NCBI GenBank assembly: GCA_037178675.1
Contig: JAYMGJ010000680.1
Coordinates: 1-64,000, forward strand
Reading direction: 5' to 3'
DNA: 64,000 bases
Origin: Scleroderma bovista
Lineage: Eukaryota > Basidiomycota > Agaricomycetes > Boletales > Sclerodermataceae
Position numbers and translations under genes: made by a program. Below, piece after piece: positions 43,925 through 55,001 of the stretch. Numbering within the stretch: the first letter of the stretch is position 1; each line of letters begins with the position of its first letter. The notes under the pieces are model-generated. The model had not been told where the DNA came from, ran no database searches, and saw only the letters and a program-made list of their open reading frames with translations.

Positions 43925-44358
43925 GCTGCAGCAGCGACCACGACGCAGTTGAGTGGAATTACCAATATAACTTAGGCTGCTACTACAGGCACAACTTAGT
44001 ACTATTCGGTACTGATCCCAAGCCAAGCCGAGAGACAGGTGTCCATACTGCTGTCCTCGTCTCCCCAGGTAGGCAGGCCAAACTTGATTCCAAAGACCCT
44101 TCATCTACTCATTTAGCTTTCAATTCGACCGACAGCAAGATGAGAAATCTGCTTCAACGATGCCTATCATTCGGGTGATTGGAATTCTGATTGATCACGG
44201 ACTTGGAGCTGCCTCTTTTGAGGGTGACAGTGTTCGCACTGGGTGGGTGTAAGGTGGGTGGCCTAATGGCAACCTTTAGGTTGGTCACGAAATTCACGGA
44301 ATAATGTCCCCGTGTTCCTTGGGTATAAAAGCTGCACAGTCCGATCACGCTCCACAAT
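43925..44358. promoter_or_regulatory. Divergent promoter of the GH27 gene
   Basis: 434 nt; holds a TATA box for the GH27 gene at 44324-44330. Part may be coding if the neighbour starts at 44104. Confidence 0.4.
44324..44330 (+). promoter_or_regulatory. TATA box of the GH27 gene
   Basis: TATAAAA, 35 nt before the ATG, so the 5' leader must be very short. Suits a carbon-regulated secreted enzyme. Confidence 0.5.
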
Positions 44359-46337
44359 ATGCTCTTCCTCACACTCGCTCTTTCAGCTGTCGCAGTTTCA
44401 TCTGCGTATGCGGGGACAGCTGCTAGCCAGACGACATCCATTACATCATCTACGTCCTATGGTCCTCCTCCAACTTGTACTTCAACAACGGTCACGGCAA
44501 CCGTGAATGCCCCCACTGCGACCCCCACGAAAGCAGTTGGCCGACTTCCGGCGCTTGGGTACCGTTGACATCACCCTGATGACATACATTATTGACTAAC
44601 TGCGTGCAAGCTGGAACACTTGGAATGCGTTTCATTGCGGTACGGTTTCCTTCTGGTGCACAAATATAGCTCTGGTTAAGACCTCTTTTTCAGACATCAC
44701 CGCGGACTTGGTCGTTGGTGCAGCCAATGATTTCAAGAGACTAGGACTTGCTAACGCTGGTTATCAATACGTGAATATCGATGTAAGTTTATGTGACTCT
44801 TTCCACCACGGGCTCATTTCCTGGTCACCTAGGACTGTTGGGCTCAGCGTAATCGTGATAATTCGACTCTGCGAATCGTTCCCGACCCCCAGAAGTTTCC
44901 AGACGGCATCAGCGGTGTCGCCAACCAAGTTCACACCTTGGGATTGAAACTCGGCATTTATAGGTGCGCCTTGTTTCAACTTCACCGCGCCAAGGAAATA
45001 AACTGCCGTTCTTGGTAGTGATGCCGGTACCAAGACTTGCGCTGGGTACCCTGGTTCTCTTGGTTATGAGGACATTGATGCTGCGACTTTCACCGAATGG
45101 GGGGTTGATTGTAAGCAATATTTCATGGTTAACGGCTCTTCTGCAAGTCTAATGTCACTTTACCAGATTTGAAATATGGTTAGCTTGGCTGGCTGAGTAC
45201 CAGGTGTTGAGAGTTGTTCACATATTCTCTTCAGACAACTGCTATGTACCAGCTAATTGGACCGATTCTTGCGTAAGCCTCGAAGTTACAAATGTTGGTT
45301 TCGGTTGTTCTTAGTCACTGGCTAGACCCCTCCTGGCGGAGACTGGTAGTGAGTGTCGCAGAATGCGTCCATATGTTGGGTGTATGACACAATACTACAC
45401 AATAGTGATTCAAACTCGGCGATTAGATATCGCCGAATGACGTGAGTAGACCACTTCCACCGGCGATATATTTCCTAGTTTTCTATTACAGAGCTGCACT
45501 GGATGTTCAAAAGACCCCGGTGCAGTACAGCTTATGTATCTGGGGCAACGCCCATGTCTGGGAGTGGGGTTCGAAAGTGGTGCGTAACAGTGCATCTTTA
45601 CAATGCGTCTAGAAAGCCGTTTGCTCATGATTTGGCTAGGGACATTCGTGGAGAGTTACTGGTGATATCAGGCAGGCCTTTCCTATCAAATTCTCCAGGC
45701 GAAACTAATATCCCTTAAGTCCAGATTGGTCTTCCGTAGTTTCGATCATCACAGCCAACGTAGCAATTCTGGATTATGTCGATTTCTACTCTCATAACGA
45801 TATGGACATGATGGAAATCGGAAACGGCAACCTTACTATTCAAGAGCAGCGTACGCATTTTGCCGTGTGGGCGTTCATGAAGAGTCCGATCTTGCTTGGC
45901 ACGACTGTAAGGCAGAGTTGCAGTCCATATCCTGCTTAACCTGACCGTTTAATCTCCTACAGTTGACCAACCTGTCAACTGACCAGCTTTCCATAATTTC
46001 TAATCCCGCATTACTTGCGTTCCATCAAGACGACGAGAATGGTGCCCCAGCTAAGCCATTTCAAGCCACCTCGACGACTTCCACGACCACTCCTCCCGAG
46101 TACTACGCAGGGAAGTCGAAGAAGGGTATTCACGTTTTCATTATCAACACTTTTGACAGCATTGCTACGAAGACGTTTGATTATGCCAACGTTCCTTGCT
46201 TAGGAGAGCCACCCTACGCCGTCACGGATATGTGGACGGGGGCTATAGCAGTTCAATCTGCCAACTCAGCTTCTTTTTCTGTGAGCGTGGACGCGCATGA
46301 TACCAAGGCATTCTTAATCACTTCTGTCGACGTTTGA
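44359..46337 (+). CDS. Secreted alpha-galactosidase (glycoside hydrolase family 27)
   Basis: Thirteen exons: 44359-44558, 44611-44639, 44694-44782, 44833-44963, 45019-45110, 45167-45178, 45235-45272, 45325-45347, 45405-45440, 45492-45579, 45640-45661, 45725-45906 and 45963-46337, giving 438 residues. It cleaves alpha-galactosyl ends of plant oligosaccharides or galactomannan outside the cell. A signal peptide (about 1-19) and a Ser/Thr/Pro linker precede [16 protein letters not shown], the GH27 start. The nucleophile is about D185 in YLKYDNC, split by an intron inside the codon. Other blocks: [49 protein letters not shown] and [16 protein letters not shown]. Several small exons (12, 22, 23 nt) were placed by homology alone, so exact borders from 45325 to 45661 are less sure. 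The C-terminal beta domain is complete. Confidence 0.88.
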
Positions 46338-46421
46338 AACATGGAGTTCATTGGATGTACAATGTATAGGCATTCCAGTAAAATTAAGAAGCAAATTGAG
46401 GGGACGCCCACAAATAAATCG

Positions 46422-49400
46422 TTATGTCAATGTTGAATCAATGTAGCGGGCGGTCGCCGCAATTCGGAAGTTGAAGGGTATGACAGTATGCCTATATGAA
46501 CTTGTCATTGACGACCGAGTTTGAAGGCCAGTTAGACCGCTTACTCGTAATGTATTTGAACGTCATGTCCTTCCATGATAAGGATGTCACCCTTCGATGG
46601 TGGGGCATTAAGCGGAAGTCTTGTTGATACTGGCATGCTTACATGACGAAGGATCAATGACATGGCCAATTGTTTCTGTTGAGGAAACTCCAGAGAGGTA
46701 TGAGAGCGGAAATGCATTAATGCAGCCGAACCTAAAGAAAGTGAGGCAACGATTGGCCCTAGGCCTTTCTCGCTATCGCTATGGAACTGAACCATAGATC
46801 AGTGACCTGTAGTTCAGATCGATCAGTGAGAGCACCACTTACGGACATCTTCTGACGTTCCAAGTAGGCAGCGCTGAGGACCTCATTGAACGGTTCATTC
46901 AGCTGTAAGCATAAATATGCTCTTTCCTTGATCAAGTCCAATGCTTTTCGGACACAAGCCGGGGCTTCTGTGAAGGGTACAGTGTTTTCTGTTCCACCAA
47001 CATACTTGACAGTCGATCAATTTCTCGGAAGTTGGAACACAAGCAGTGATGCGAGTACCTGATATGGCTCTCCCGCTATGTCAAGTGTTCAGTGACGACA
47101 AGAGTTTCTATGGGCTGTCAACTCACAGTTTTGCGAGAAGTAATTCGTCAATAATGTTCCCCGCACTACAACGCGTGTTCAGATGAAAACTACCAGACTT
47201 GTTGAAATGGCCATACCTCTATGCTGAAGGGATGTTAGCTAATTTGACAACGATGAGCCGAGAAGTCATACCGTCTTCAGAGGATAACGCCGAAGTTTCA
47301 GTTCCCCGGAGAACGCCTGCTTTTGGTAGTCCTCAAATACCATGTTTGCTTCTCCATTTGACAGAGGTGTACCCAGAATGAGGTGTATTTTACCCCTATA
47401 TAAGCTTGAGGAGGGATGGGGTGGTATCAGGGAGCCACATACCAGCAATTAGGCAGTACGAACGTAAGTCGATTAGTGAACCCTCTGCCTTTACCCAAGT
47501 CAATTGGCTTGGGGCGGCAGGCAAAGATGCCTATCGCACCAGGGTTGAGAAAGATGCGAGCATAGAAAATGCTGTTACGCACCTGAATTCCTGTTTATCC
47601 GACTGTGCAGGAACTCGGATGGAAGTCGCTGGTTCCAAAATTCGTTGGCTATACGGATTCTTGCACCGATGACATGACGATCCTAAATTGGTTCAGTATC
47701 CTTACCCTTGCCACATTTACTAACTCACATGACAATTGACACACTCCCAACATTCCCATTTGTACCTGCTCGAAAGTCGACCACATCGAGTGCAATGCCA
47801 ACCTCGACAACGGTTAGGTGCCGCGAGTTGTCCTGCCGGCTGCAGGGTAATCGTAGGCTTCACCCGAGGCAGGTTCTCGAATGCATGGGGGAGCAATTTC
47901 AAAAACTCTTCACGATATGCAAGCTCCTGAGGTTCTTTGCCATCCGAAATCCAAAACTCGGTACAAGTGGGATTCAAGCACATCCCGTTTTGCTTGTAAA
48001 CAAAGGGGCTCCTCTTGAAACACTGTTTACACTCAAAATCGGATTCTTTTGCCTTGGTTGAACAATCAAGTGACGCAATACCCTCCGATGTACAATGCGA
48101 CGACTGTGGCATTTTCTCTAGTTCTTGAGGACCCATCCACCAGGGAATGCCCTGACCCTTGCACCACTGAAAAGCGAACTTCCAGCGAACTATGCGGCTT
48201 GATTCGCCAGCGGGCTGATATTCAGCTGGAATACTCTTAGATATTGCAAACATCTTGATGGCGAACTTACCCCATGCATGGGATATCCAATATATCCCAA
48301 GTACAACATATGTATAACCAGGTACCGAGAGGTCATACGGGAATAGCGCATACTTGTCGTCGGCAAGCAAAACCAGGGGTCGTTTTTCCTTATAGTTCTT
48401 TAGCAATGCGCGTACTGATTTGTCTGTCGCGGTTTGATCCTGGGCTGACTGGAGCCGACGTCCGGTCGTTGAGTCCAAAAGGCTTTCGGCTTTCCCTCCC
48501 CTATCACGGACATCAACCTGTATTCCCAAGGACGACAAGATGCCCACCCATGCGAGATGATCAGCTTTCCTCCATGATGGAAAATGTCTCGACTGGAAAA
48601 ATGAGCCTACGTTTATCTTGGCCCAGAAGAGGAGAATTACCTTGCAGAAAATGCCCCAAGAAGGTATCCCTTTACAATATCCTTCCTGGAATAGACCCCA
48701 CTGTGATAGCTGCGGAAATAATCCAGGGTCTCGCAAATTTCCTGGCGGGACTTTGGAAAATCAATTGTTACTCGTAATTTTCGTTAAAAAAAAAAATACC
48801 TTAGCCCAAATATGTGGTGTCAAAGGTAATCGAGGTTTTGAGGCAGTATCCGCGTGCACGACCATTCTATCTGGGCTTGTAGCATCCTCTATGGCTATCT
48901 CCCCATCCTCGGAATCCAAATCCAAGTCTTCGACCCACTCAGATGGGTCGTCATAACACTCAGCAAACAGAGTTTCCAGGGTATTTTTTGTGGGGGACTG
49001 AGCCACACCCTCGAAAGATTTGATTCCGCATTTGGAGTGTTTTGAAGATCCAGTGTAGCTCATTACAAGTTTTCGTGGCACAGGTTGCACGTCCTTGGCG
49101 GTAATGAGATATGAAACTGACACCTGTGGAGATGTCAGGTTTGACTCGGGGATGCCTGTTGATGTCTCAAAGTCCAATAGACCTCGTTGGCGTGATGTGG
49201 GTTGTTCGGACTCCCCACTTACTGGAAAAACCAAAGGGAGCGGGAAATACTGGGGTCGAGTGGAAACTACAGGATCATTGATAAAAGATGCACCGTCTCG
49301 TTGTTGGTTGGTAAGGTTTGCATTGGTGGAGTTGACCATGCCACCAGCAGGACCTATGCGCGGAGCCATCCCGCTGTTCGTAATGAACACACCATCCTGA

Positions 49401-49814
49401 TGGCAAGTAGCTAGACCTCGACGTGGCCTCCTGGCCGCCCGTGGATTATGTAACTGATTTTCCCGATTCGGCAGGAGCTACTTACTAGCTGTTCGCGCTG
49501 CCTCGATTCCTATACTGTGAACTCAGTGACTTGGATTTAAGTGCATCAAAATGACTGCTCTCTGGGTTAATGTCATCATGGTGACATTCTGTCCCCCGTT
49601 CCTTTTCGTGTGCGGCAGGAGTCAACATTTTCCCCGCCTCTTGGGGGCTTGAAACAGAATATTCCGCCACTGGCTGCACAGGAGCACCTGCCTGTAGTCT
49701 GACTAAATTACTTGGAGATATTTCTTCCTGATGGGCTTCAGAGGGTGAAACGATCAGGGATTTCTGATGGCTATATCCGCGTTTCTTAACTTCGTTTCGT
49801 TTTGTGTGGGTCAT
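46422..49814 (-). CDS. AlkB-like 2OG-Fe(II) oxygenase with Cys-rich ribbon segments
   Basis: Exons: 49486-49814 (tentative), 48800-49373, 48641-48750, 48271-48587, 47729-48225, 47583-47682, 47443-47530, 47272-47395, 47217-47223, 47127-47165, 47059-47075, 46843-47004, 46643-46786, 46545-46591 and 46422-46491. They keep one frame (874 residues; 763 from the ATG at 49369). The C-terminus is an AlkB-type dioxygenase: TLLTNYFSQNSGEPYQY, iron ligands in FHSDSEKGLGP (H-x-D) and the His of EHTVIPFNF, and RIAATAR, with the paired arginines that bind 2-oxoglutarate in AlkB. The middle has two Cys-rich modules, CKQC with CLNPTC, and HCTRCGRLSSRYKW with CWECVNC, probably zinc ribbons. The N-terminal third is acidic and disordered. 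Substrate is unknown. One exon is 7 nt. Confidence 0.8.
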
Positions 49815-50044
49815 TGAAGAGCCATTGCCAGTTGACCCACGAATACCGGTGGTGAGAATTATACGCTCATTTTCTGGAAGTTAGATAAATGGCATTCATC
49901 CTTAAAACTAAACAACGGACGGACGTATGCGACGAATCTGGGCATTCGCGGACTCTAAACAATTCCTGTGATTGTTTTCAAAGGCTCAGTTCTAGAATGG
50001 GCGCGATGGGCACGACCACGTCTCCCCGTGCATTTCCGGTATTC

Positions 50045-50510
50045 CTAGGCGCAAACCGCGTGTCTACGGCAAATCTGTAGAGCTTCCAGGCCTTGCTTCC
50101 CGACTTTGGTAAGGGTCTCAATGGTTTTACCGACCGTGCATTCCAGACAGTAAAAATCGAAGGCGCGGTGAAGTTTATCACCACAATCCAATAATTCAAG
50201 GTCATCCGCTTCAGCAGGGCTGATCCCAGCGGCGTTAGCAGATCCATGTTTTGGCTGCAGGGACTGCCTGCAACAGGAGTAGTAGCAAGGTCAGACTCGG
50301 ACGTGTCAGATATGTACGTACTTGGTCATTCTTTTGCATGCCTTGGACAAAGTCATCGACTGTCCGCATCCTTTCCATACAATGAAAGAGGTCCGGAGAG
50401 GTTACTGCAAAAGACAGTCATCCTCAGCAGAGCTCGGGAGAATCATGTCTCCATGAATGGCTCCTGGCTCGCTGACTCCCTAGGTTGCAAGGGTCGATTC
50501 CGTTGTACAT
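50045..50510 (-). CDS. Small Cys-containing protein of unknown function
   Basis: A tentative three-exon model (50477-50510, 50322-50404, 50045-50254) gives 108 residues in frame. I noticed it because the last exon reads as a plausible ordered protein: AEADDLELLDCGDKLHRAF, DFYCLECTVGKTIETLTK, then LEALQICRRHAVCA. Upstream, LFHCMERMRTVDDFVQGMQK fits the same style. Cysteines appear in pairs or near-pairs, which recalls small mitochondrial intermembrane-space proteins, but the CX9C or CX3C spacing is not met. I cannot name a family. It lies between the AlkB-like gene and ATP16, all on the minus strand. Exon 1 is the least certain part. Confidence 0.4.
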
Positions 50511-50642
50511 TGTTAAAAATCGGTTTTACGCGCTAATCAAGTTGCCAAAAATCTAGTGGCCAACCTGAACGAGCTATGGCACCAGTAGCGATGCTGTATA
50601 AGAAATGTAATATATAGCTTGGGACAGAGTATCGAAGTGTAT

Positions 50643-51301
50643 TTATTTCGAGCCAAGAGCATGCTGCAAAGCCTCATACACATCAGCTTCTATCCGAGCT
50701 TCCATCTTTTCTTCCTCTGAGCCGTTCCCAGCAGCAACTTTCAGTGCCTCGTGGAGGTTCGCCCGGACCGCCTGTAAATGATGACATGTAAATCCAAATC
50801 CAAATGCAGAAGGACGTGCAACATTCATACCTCTGGAGAAAACGATTCGAGGGGAGCAGCTTCGACGGCGTTAATGGTGAGCTTGTTTCCGGGATGTACA
50901 TTAGCAAAGCCACCCGACACTAAGGCCAATGAGAACATTGAACATATCCTCTGAGTTCAAATGACACTGACCGAACCACTTCTTTGAGACATTGCCAGAG
51001 TCAATGACCTCGACGACACCAGGGCGGATAGGTTCGATGGAAGGGACGTGGTTTGCGAGGATACCCATATCACCTGTAGCTGCTGAGACGTTCACCTGGA
51101 CAACATCAGTTGAGGTGAAGATGGACTAAACGACAAGATGAGTGCAAAGGCAATATAATTTTGTACAGTCCGACGCACCTGGTGAGGGAGGACAAGGGAG
51201 AGGTTGATTTTACCAGCAGCCTCAGCATAACCTCGTTGCTGCTGGTGGAATACTGAAGGCGTGCGTCGGGCAGCACAAGACAGCAAGCGCAACACGGTCA
51301 T
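50643..51301 (-). CDS. ATP16: ATP synthase F1 subunit delta, mitochondrial
   Basis: Exons 51179-51301, 50972-51125, 50831-50919 and 50643-50771 give 164 residues. The subunit sits in the central stalk of mitochondrial ATP synthase (epsilon in bacteria). A basic presequence MTVLRLLSCAARRTPSVFHQ leads to QRGYAEAAGKINLSLVLPHQ. The beta-sandwich has VNVSAATGDMGILANHVPSI and RPGVVEVIDSG, then VSGGFANVHPGNKLTINAVE; the C-terminal helical hairpin is rich in Ala and Glu. All blocks are diagnostic for the family. Confidence 0.95.
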
Positions 51302-52026
51302 GTCGAGAAGTATTTTGTACAAGACTTGGAAACCTGCAACGACTCGATGATCGGATAAAGCCGGGTTTCACGATCACAGTTGTTTACTTATTTAGCAACC
51401 AACACCTCGACAGTCTGCTCAGTTCGTTTGACCCCACTGTACAGATCACACAACAAGTTTCGCGTTATGTTTTATTGTCTAAACATTGTATGTTATTTAC
51501 ACGGGCAAAAGAACTACGTAGGCAGAGCTAGACCGTATATCCACCATCCATTTCGATTGATGCCTTGAGTTCAACAAAATCCGTTGACATATCGGCTTCA
51601 CTAATCTGGCCTGTAGAGACCTGCAATGCATTCCCCCTAATACTTATCTTGTATTAAAATATGTTTGGATCTGGCACATGTTCATCGATTCAATTCATGA
51701 AAAATGGCTCACTAGCATGCCGCTCAATGGTGAGGACTGACACGACCTTGTGACTGATCAAGTTGAGTCGTTACAGTGGGCAAGGAAGTGTGGCAATGGA
51801 GAGCTGAAAATGAGAAGAGAGCCGAAGTTCAGATTGAATTTAAGAACCTCATTGTTCGTAGACCACCCACTCTGGTCCAGAACTCCGCGTTATGCTTATT
51901 GCCTATCATATGAGAGCGTTATTTACACACATGCGGAGTATCTAGTCTAGTAACTCATGTGGTCGTCACTCGCATTACCTATAAATAATGGAATATTTCG
52001 ATGCGAACAAGTTCTTAAGGCCTTAT
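51302..52026. other. Intergenic, ATP16 promoter and GSH1 3' region
   Basis: 725 nt. Short open frames are not conserved in appearance. AT content is higher than in the genes. No element recognised. Confidence 0.4.
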
Positions 52027-54738
52027 TCAACAGAATCCATTGACATGATGTGGATTGCAGTCATCTGGCAGAAGTTCACGAACATGCAAGGCGCCACGCT
52101 CACTAGCCAGCAACATTAATAACAGAGCCGAATTTACGAATGGGAACTCACACGTCATCGATGGTTCTCAGTAGGTCATAACTGATCTCCTGGTTCACTA
52201 CCGAATCAAACTTGTAGCCCGGGTGTGACCGTACAAAGTTCCGCATCCAGGTTGCCGGTGTTTGCAGAGTGCCTGTGTGAATATTAGTAGGCATCGATTG
52301 CATCCACCAAGCAAGTACACACCATTGGCACGGCAGCGGATGAGGTTAAGATATTTATCTATTTGCTGCTTTTCGTGTGGAGTTGCCTCCAGAGTCGCAA
52401 GATAGGCGTCTATGAGCCCCAGCAGCCCTGGGACGTTAGAGTCCTAGAGCATGTGAGACCCTTGCTTCGGTAGTGACAAGTCGCATACCTTTCCACAGAA
52501 AATTTCTTGGATAGACATCTCCTCGTATTCATCTTCGACAGGGACATCTTCAAGAACGGAAGGGCGTGTGAGCGGAGGAAAGCAGTTTCTCATTTTCCTG
52601 GTCTTAGGTTGTGTCCCTGTGCCATATTCGCTGGGGGTGGAAGACCCCGATGATGACAGGGGAGTTCCCTGCCCAGATGGAAACACATTCTTGCGGAAGA
52701 AAAATTTCCATGCACGGGCTGCGTCTCGCTTCTGAGCCCTCGCCATGTTTTCGTCTACCTGCATATACGTCAGCTGGAACTTGGTTAGGTATATGGAAAT
52801 TATCACTACGCGCCTTGGAAATGGGAATATAGAAGTTTAAATTAAATGCCAAAATGGCCCTGGACAGGAGAACGATGAAAACAGCAAAGGCAGCATTCTC
52901 GAAATCTGTCATCTGCACTTCCAGACTGCGAAACTCTACGCGCCAACCAATAGACGAATTAGGTGGGGGAGGCTTAAATCGGACAGTTTGCCAGTTGGTG
53001 GATTGAATGTTCTTTGAAGCGCATCAATACAAGGCAAGGAAAAGATCCAACAATCAATCACCTCAAAATGGGCATTGCTAGAGGTATCGTCTTGGTGAAT
53101 CGTCTCGGAGAATATAACAAGTGGATCACGAATAAACAGATGTGCGATGTGTTTTGAAAGCAGCTCGTCCAGGCCTTCCAACCCATAATCTGTAAAACCA
53201 TGCGGAAATTCGGAGGAAGGGCACATACCATGACCGAGCAGGCGATTATAGATTGCATCATCGAAGGGTACAACGGTGTCGTTGTATGCTGGTTTATTGA
53301 TCCATTCGGGAGATATGTACAGGTCAACACTGTCATAACGAGACTTGGGGATGACGTATTTATCGTTTTTCAATGGCTAAGAGTTATAGCCAGTTGAGAT
53401 CAGACAGTAAAAAAGGGGGACGTATCGGCTTACCACAAGCCCACGCTCTTCGGGGGTACGGTCGTCTACGCTTCCAGCGATTACATTCCAGCGACAATCT
53501 ACGTCGGAGAGATAACCGCGCCATATCGGGCTTGCCGCAGTTAATGCAAGCTGTGCAAAAATATGCTCACATCAACGCTGGAAACACGATGGTGTTCAAA
53601 GCCATACCATGAGGGGACTGATTGGGATCAAAGCATCATACAGTCGTCGCGCTTCGTTCACATTACAACATTGAAAGGTCAGTTGCAAGCAACAGCAACC
53701 CATTCCAAACCCCATCGCATCCATGTAAATATGGTCCATCAAGGCTGCGCCGTTCTTGGCCTCTATCGGAAAAGTATCAATGAGCCGACAGGATTTCACC
53801 CGGACGAAAAGGCTCGTACCAGCGTCCTCCGGGTATATATCACGTTGCCATGGTATAGTGGGATCCACGAATGGGCGTGGTGTCCTTTTATCTATAAAAA
53901 GGGGAAGGTTGATTGCAACCTTTGAACCCCTTCGTTTCCTTATGTTGGCGGTGAGTGTGCTGTTAGGCAGTCAAGAAGGGATCGAAGGAGATATACCAAA
54001 CTCAAACTGACGGATACCGCGCGTGAGGATTAGTGACTTCTTCAGGCAAAAATAGACTATGGCTCGATTTGGCATCTTCTGGGCTGTAGTGTGGTTCTGC
54101 AAATACCCCTGGAGTTCCAAGGCGGGGAAAGGACGTCAAAGTGACCGGAATCTCGTTGTCTTTCAGGTGCTTCCTCGCTAAAGCGCGCCTTATATTTACT
54201 GTCCTCAATGGCGCAGTGCAAGCAACAACATTGGGAGAAATACCTGTAACGCATGTTTGACTCCACAGAAAGAAGGTCGACAATCGAGCCAGTATATGGC
54301 GAACCAGGAGTGGATTCGAGCATAAAACTCCCGTACTCAGGATGAAATTGCGCCATGGATATATCACTGAAGGGAATATCGATGAAAGACCCCTATCAGG
54401 AACAGTGTGTACTTACGAGGTGGGGCTGTCACCGGAAGGGCCTTCGAGAGTTTCGCCGAGCTTTACCAGTGTTTCTGTCTGAAGCAGGGATAACTTCGCG
54501 TTCTTCTCCTTACTGTCAAACGTAATGACCATGTATTCGACCTTGGGGTGCCGTGAGCGCGAATGAGATGACAGGGATCCCCCATTACCTCGTCTCCCCA
54601 CAGGAGTTCGTCGCCGGTTCTATCCCTAACTGTGTCCCAGGTGTGGAGGAATTGGGTGATGCCATGGTACCTGACATGGTCTGCATACTGTTTCGCGTCT
54701 TCCCAGGAAAGAGGAGTACCAAGGTAGAGCAATCCCAT
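52027..54738 (-). CDS. GSH1: Glutamate-cysteine ligase (gamma-glutamylcysteine synthetase)
   Basis: Fourteen exons: 54589-54738, 54417-54541, 54244-54366, 54012-54188, 53820-53959, 53608-53762, 53434-53550, 53229-53376, 53062-53189, 52814-53011, 52489-52758, 52323-52443, 52152-52272 and 52027-52102, giving 682 residues. It makes gamma-glutamylcysteine, the rate-limiting step of glutathione synthesis in the cytosol. Landmarks: [93 protein letters not shown] and FYIPISKVDENM. The last of these is joined over an intron starting GC (52759-52813). The intron at 53190-53228 is only 39 nt. The tail ELLPDD is usual. It is in tandem with ATG6, both minus. Confidence 0.95.
52759..52813 (-). other. GC-AG intron in GSH1
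   Basis: Exon ends TCCAAG, intron GCGCGT to ATGCAG, 55 nt. The join gives IPISKVDENM, invariant in the family; a nearby GT is in the wrong phase. Confidence 0.75.
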
Positions 54739-55001
54739 CCTGCAGAGAGATACTAGAATGGAGCTTAGTTGCACACGACTGACCGGAGAACCCGGGTGAC
54801 TTTTATAAGCTTAAGCTTTTATAATAGGCCTATGTTCCTCACGCAAACTCACGCATTCAGCTGCGTCAGCAGTGACAGGACTTTGTAAGCATGTCTAAGT
54901 ACTATATCAATGAGCCGGCTTTCGTAATGCATACAGAGATGTGCGGATTCGGACATCCAGTCGGGCTGCGTACTACGGGCACTCACAATTGAGGACCCAT
55001 G

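Noticed and set aside
47720..48736. A single 338-codon minus-strand ORF as an intact gene
   Set aside because: It reads through two introns; the conserved protein requires splicing at 48271/48225 and a changed frame at the left and right ends.
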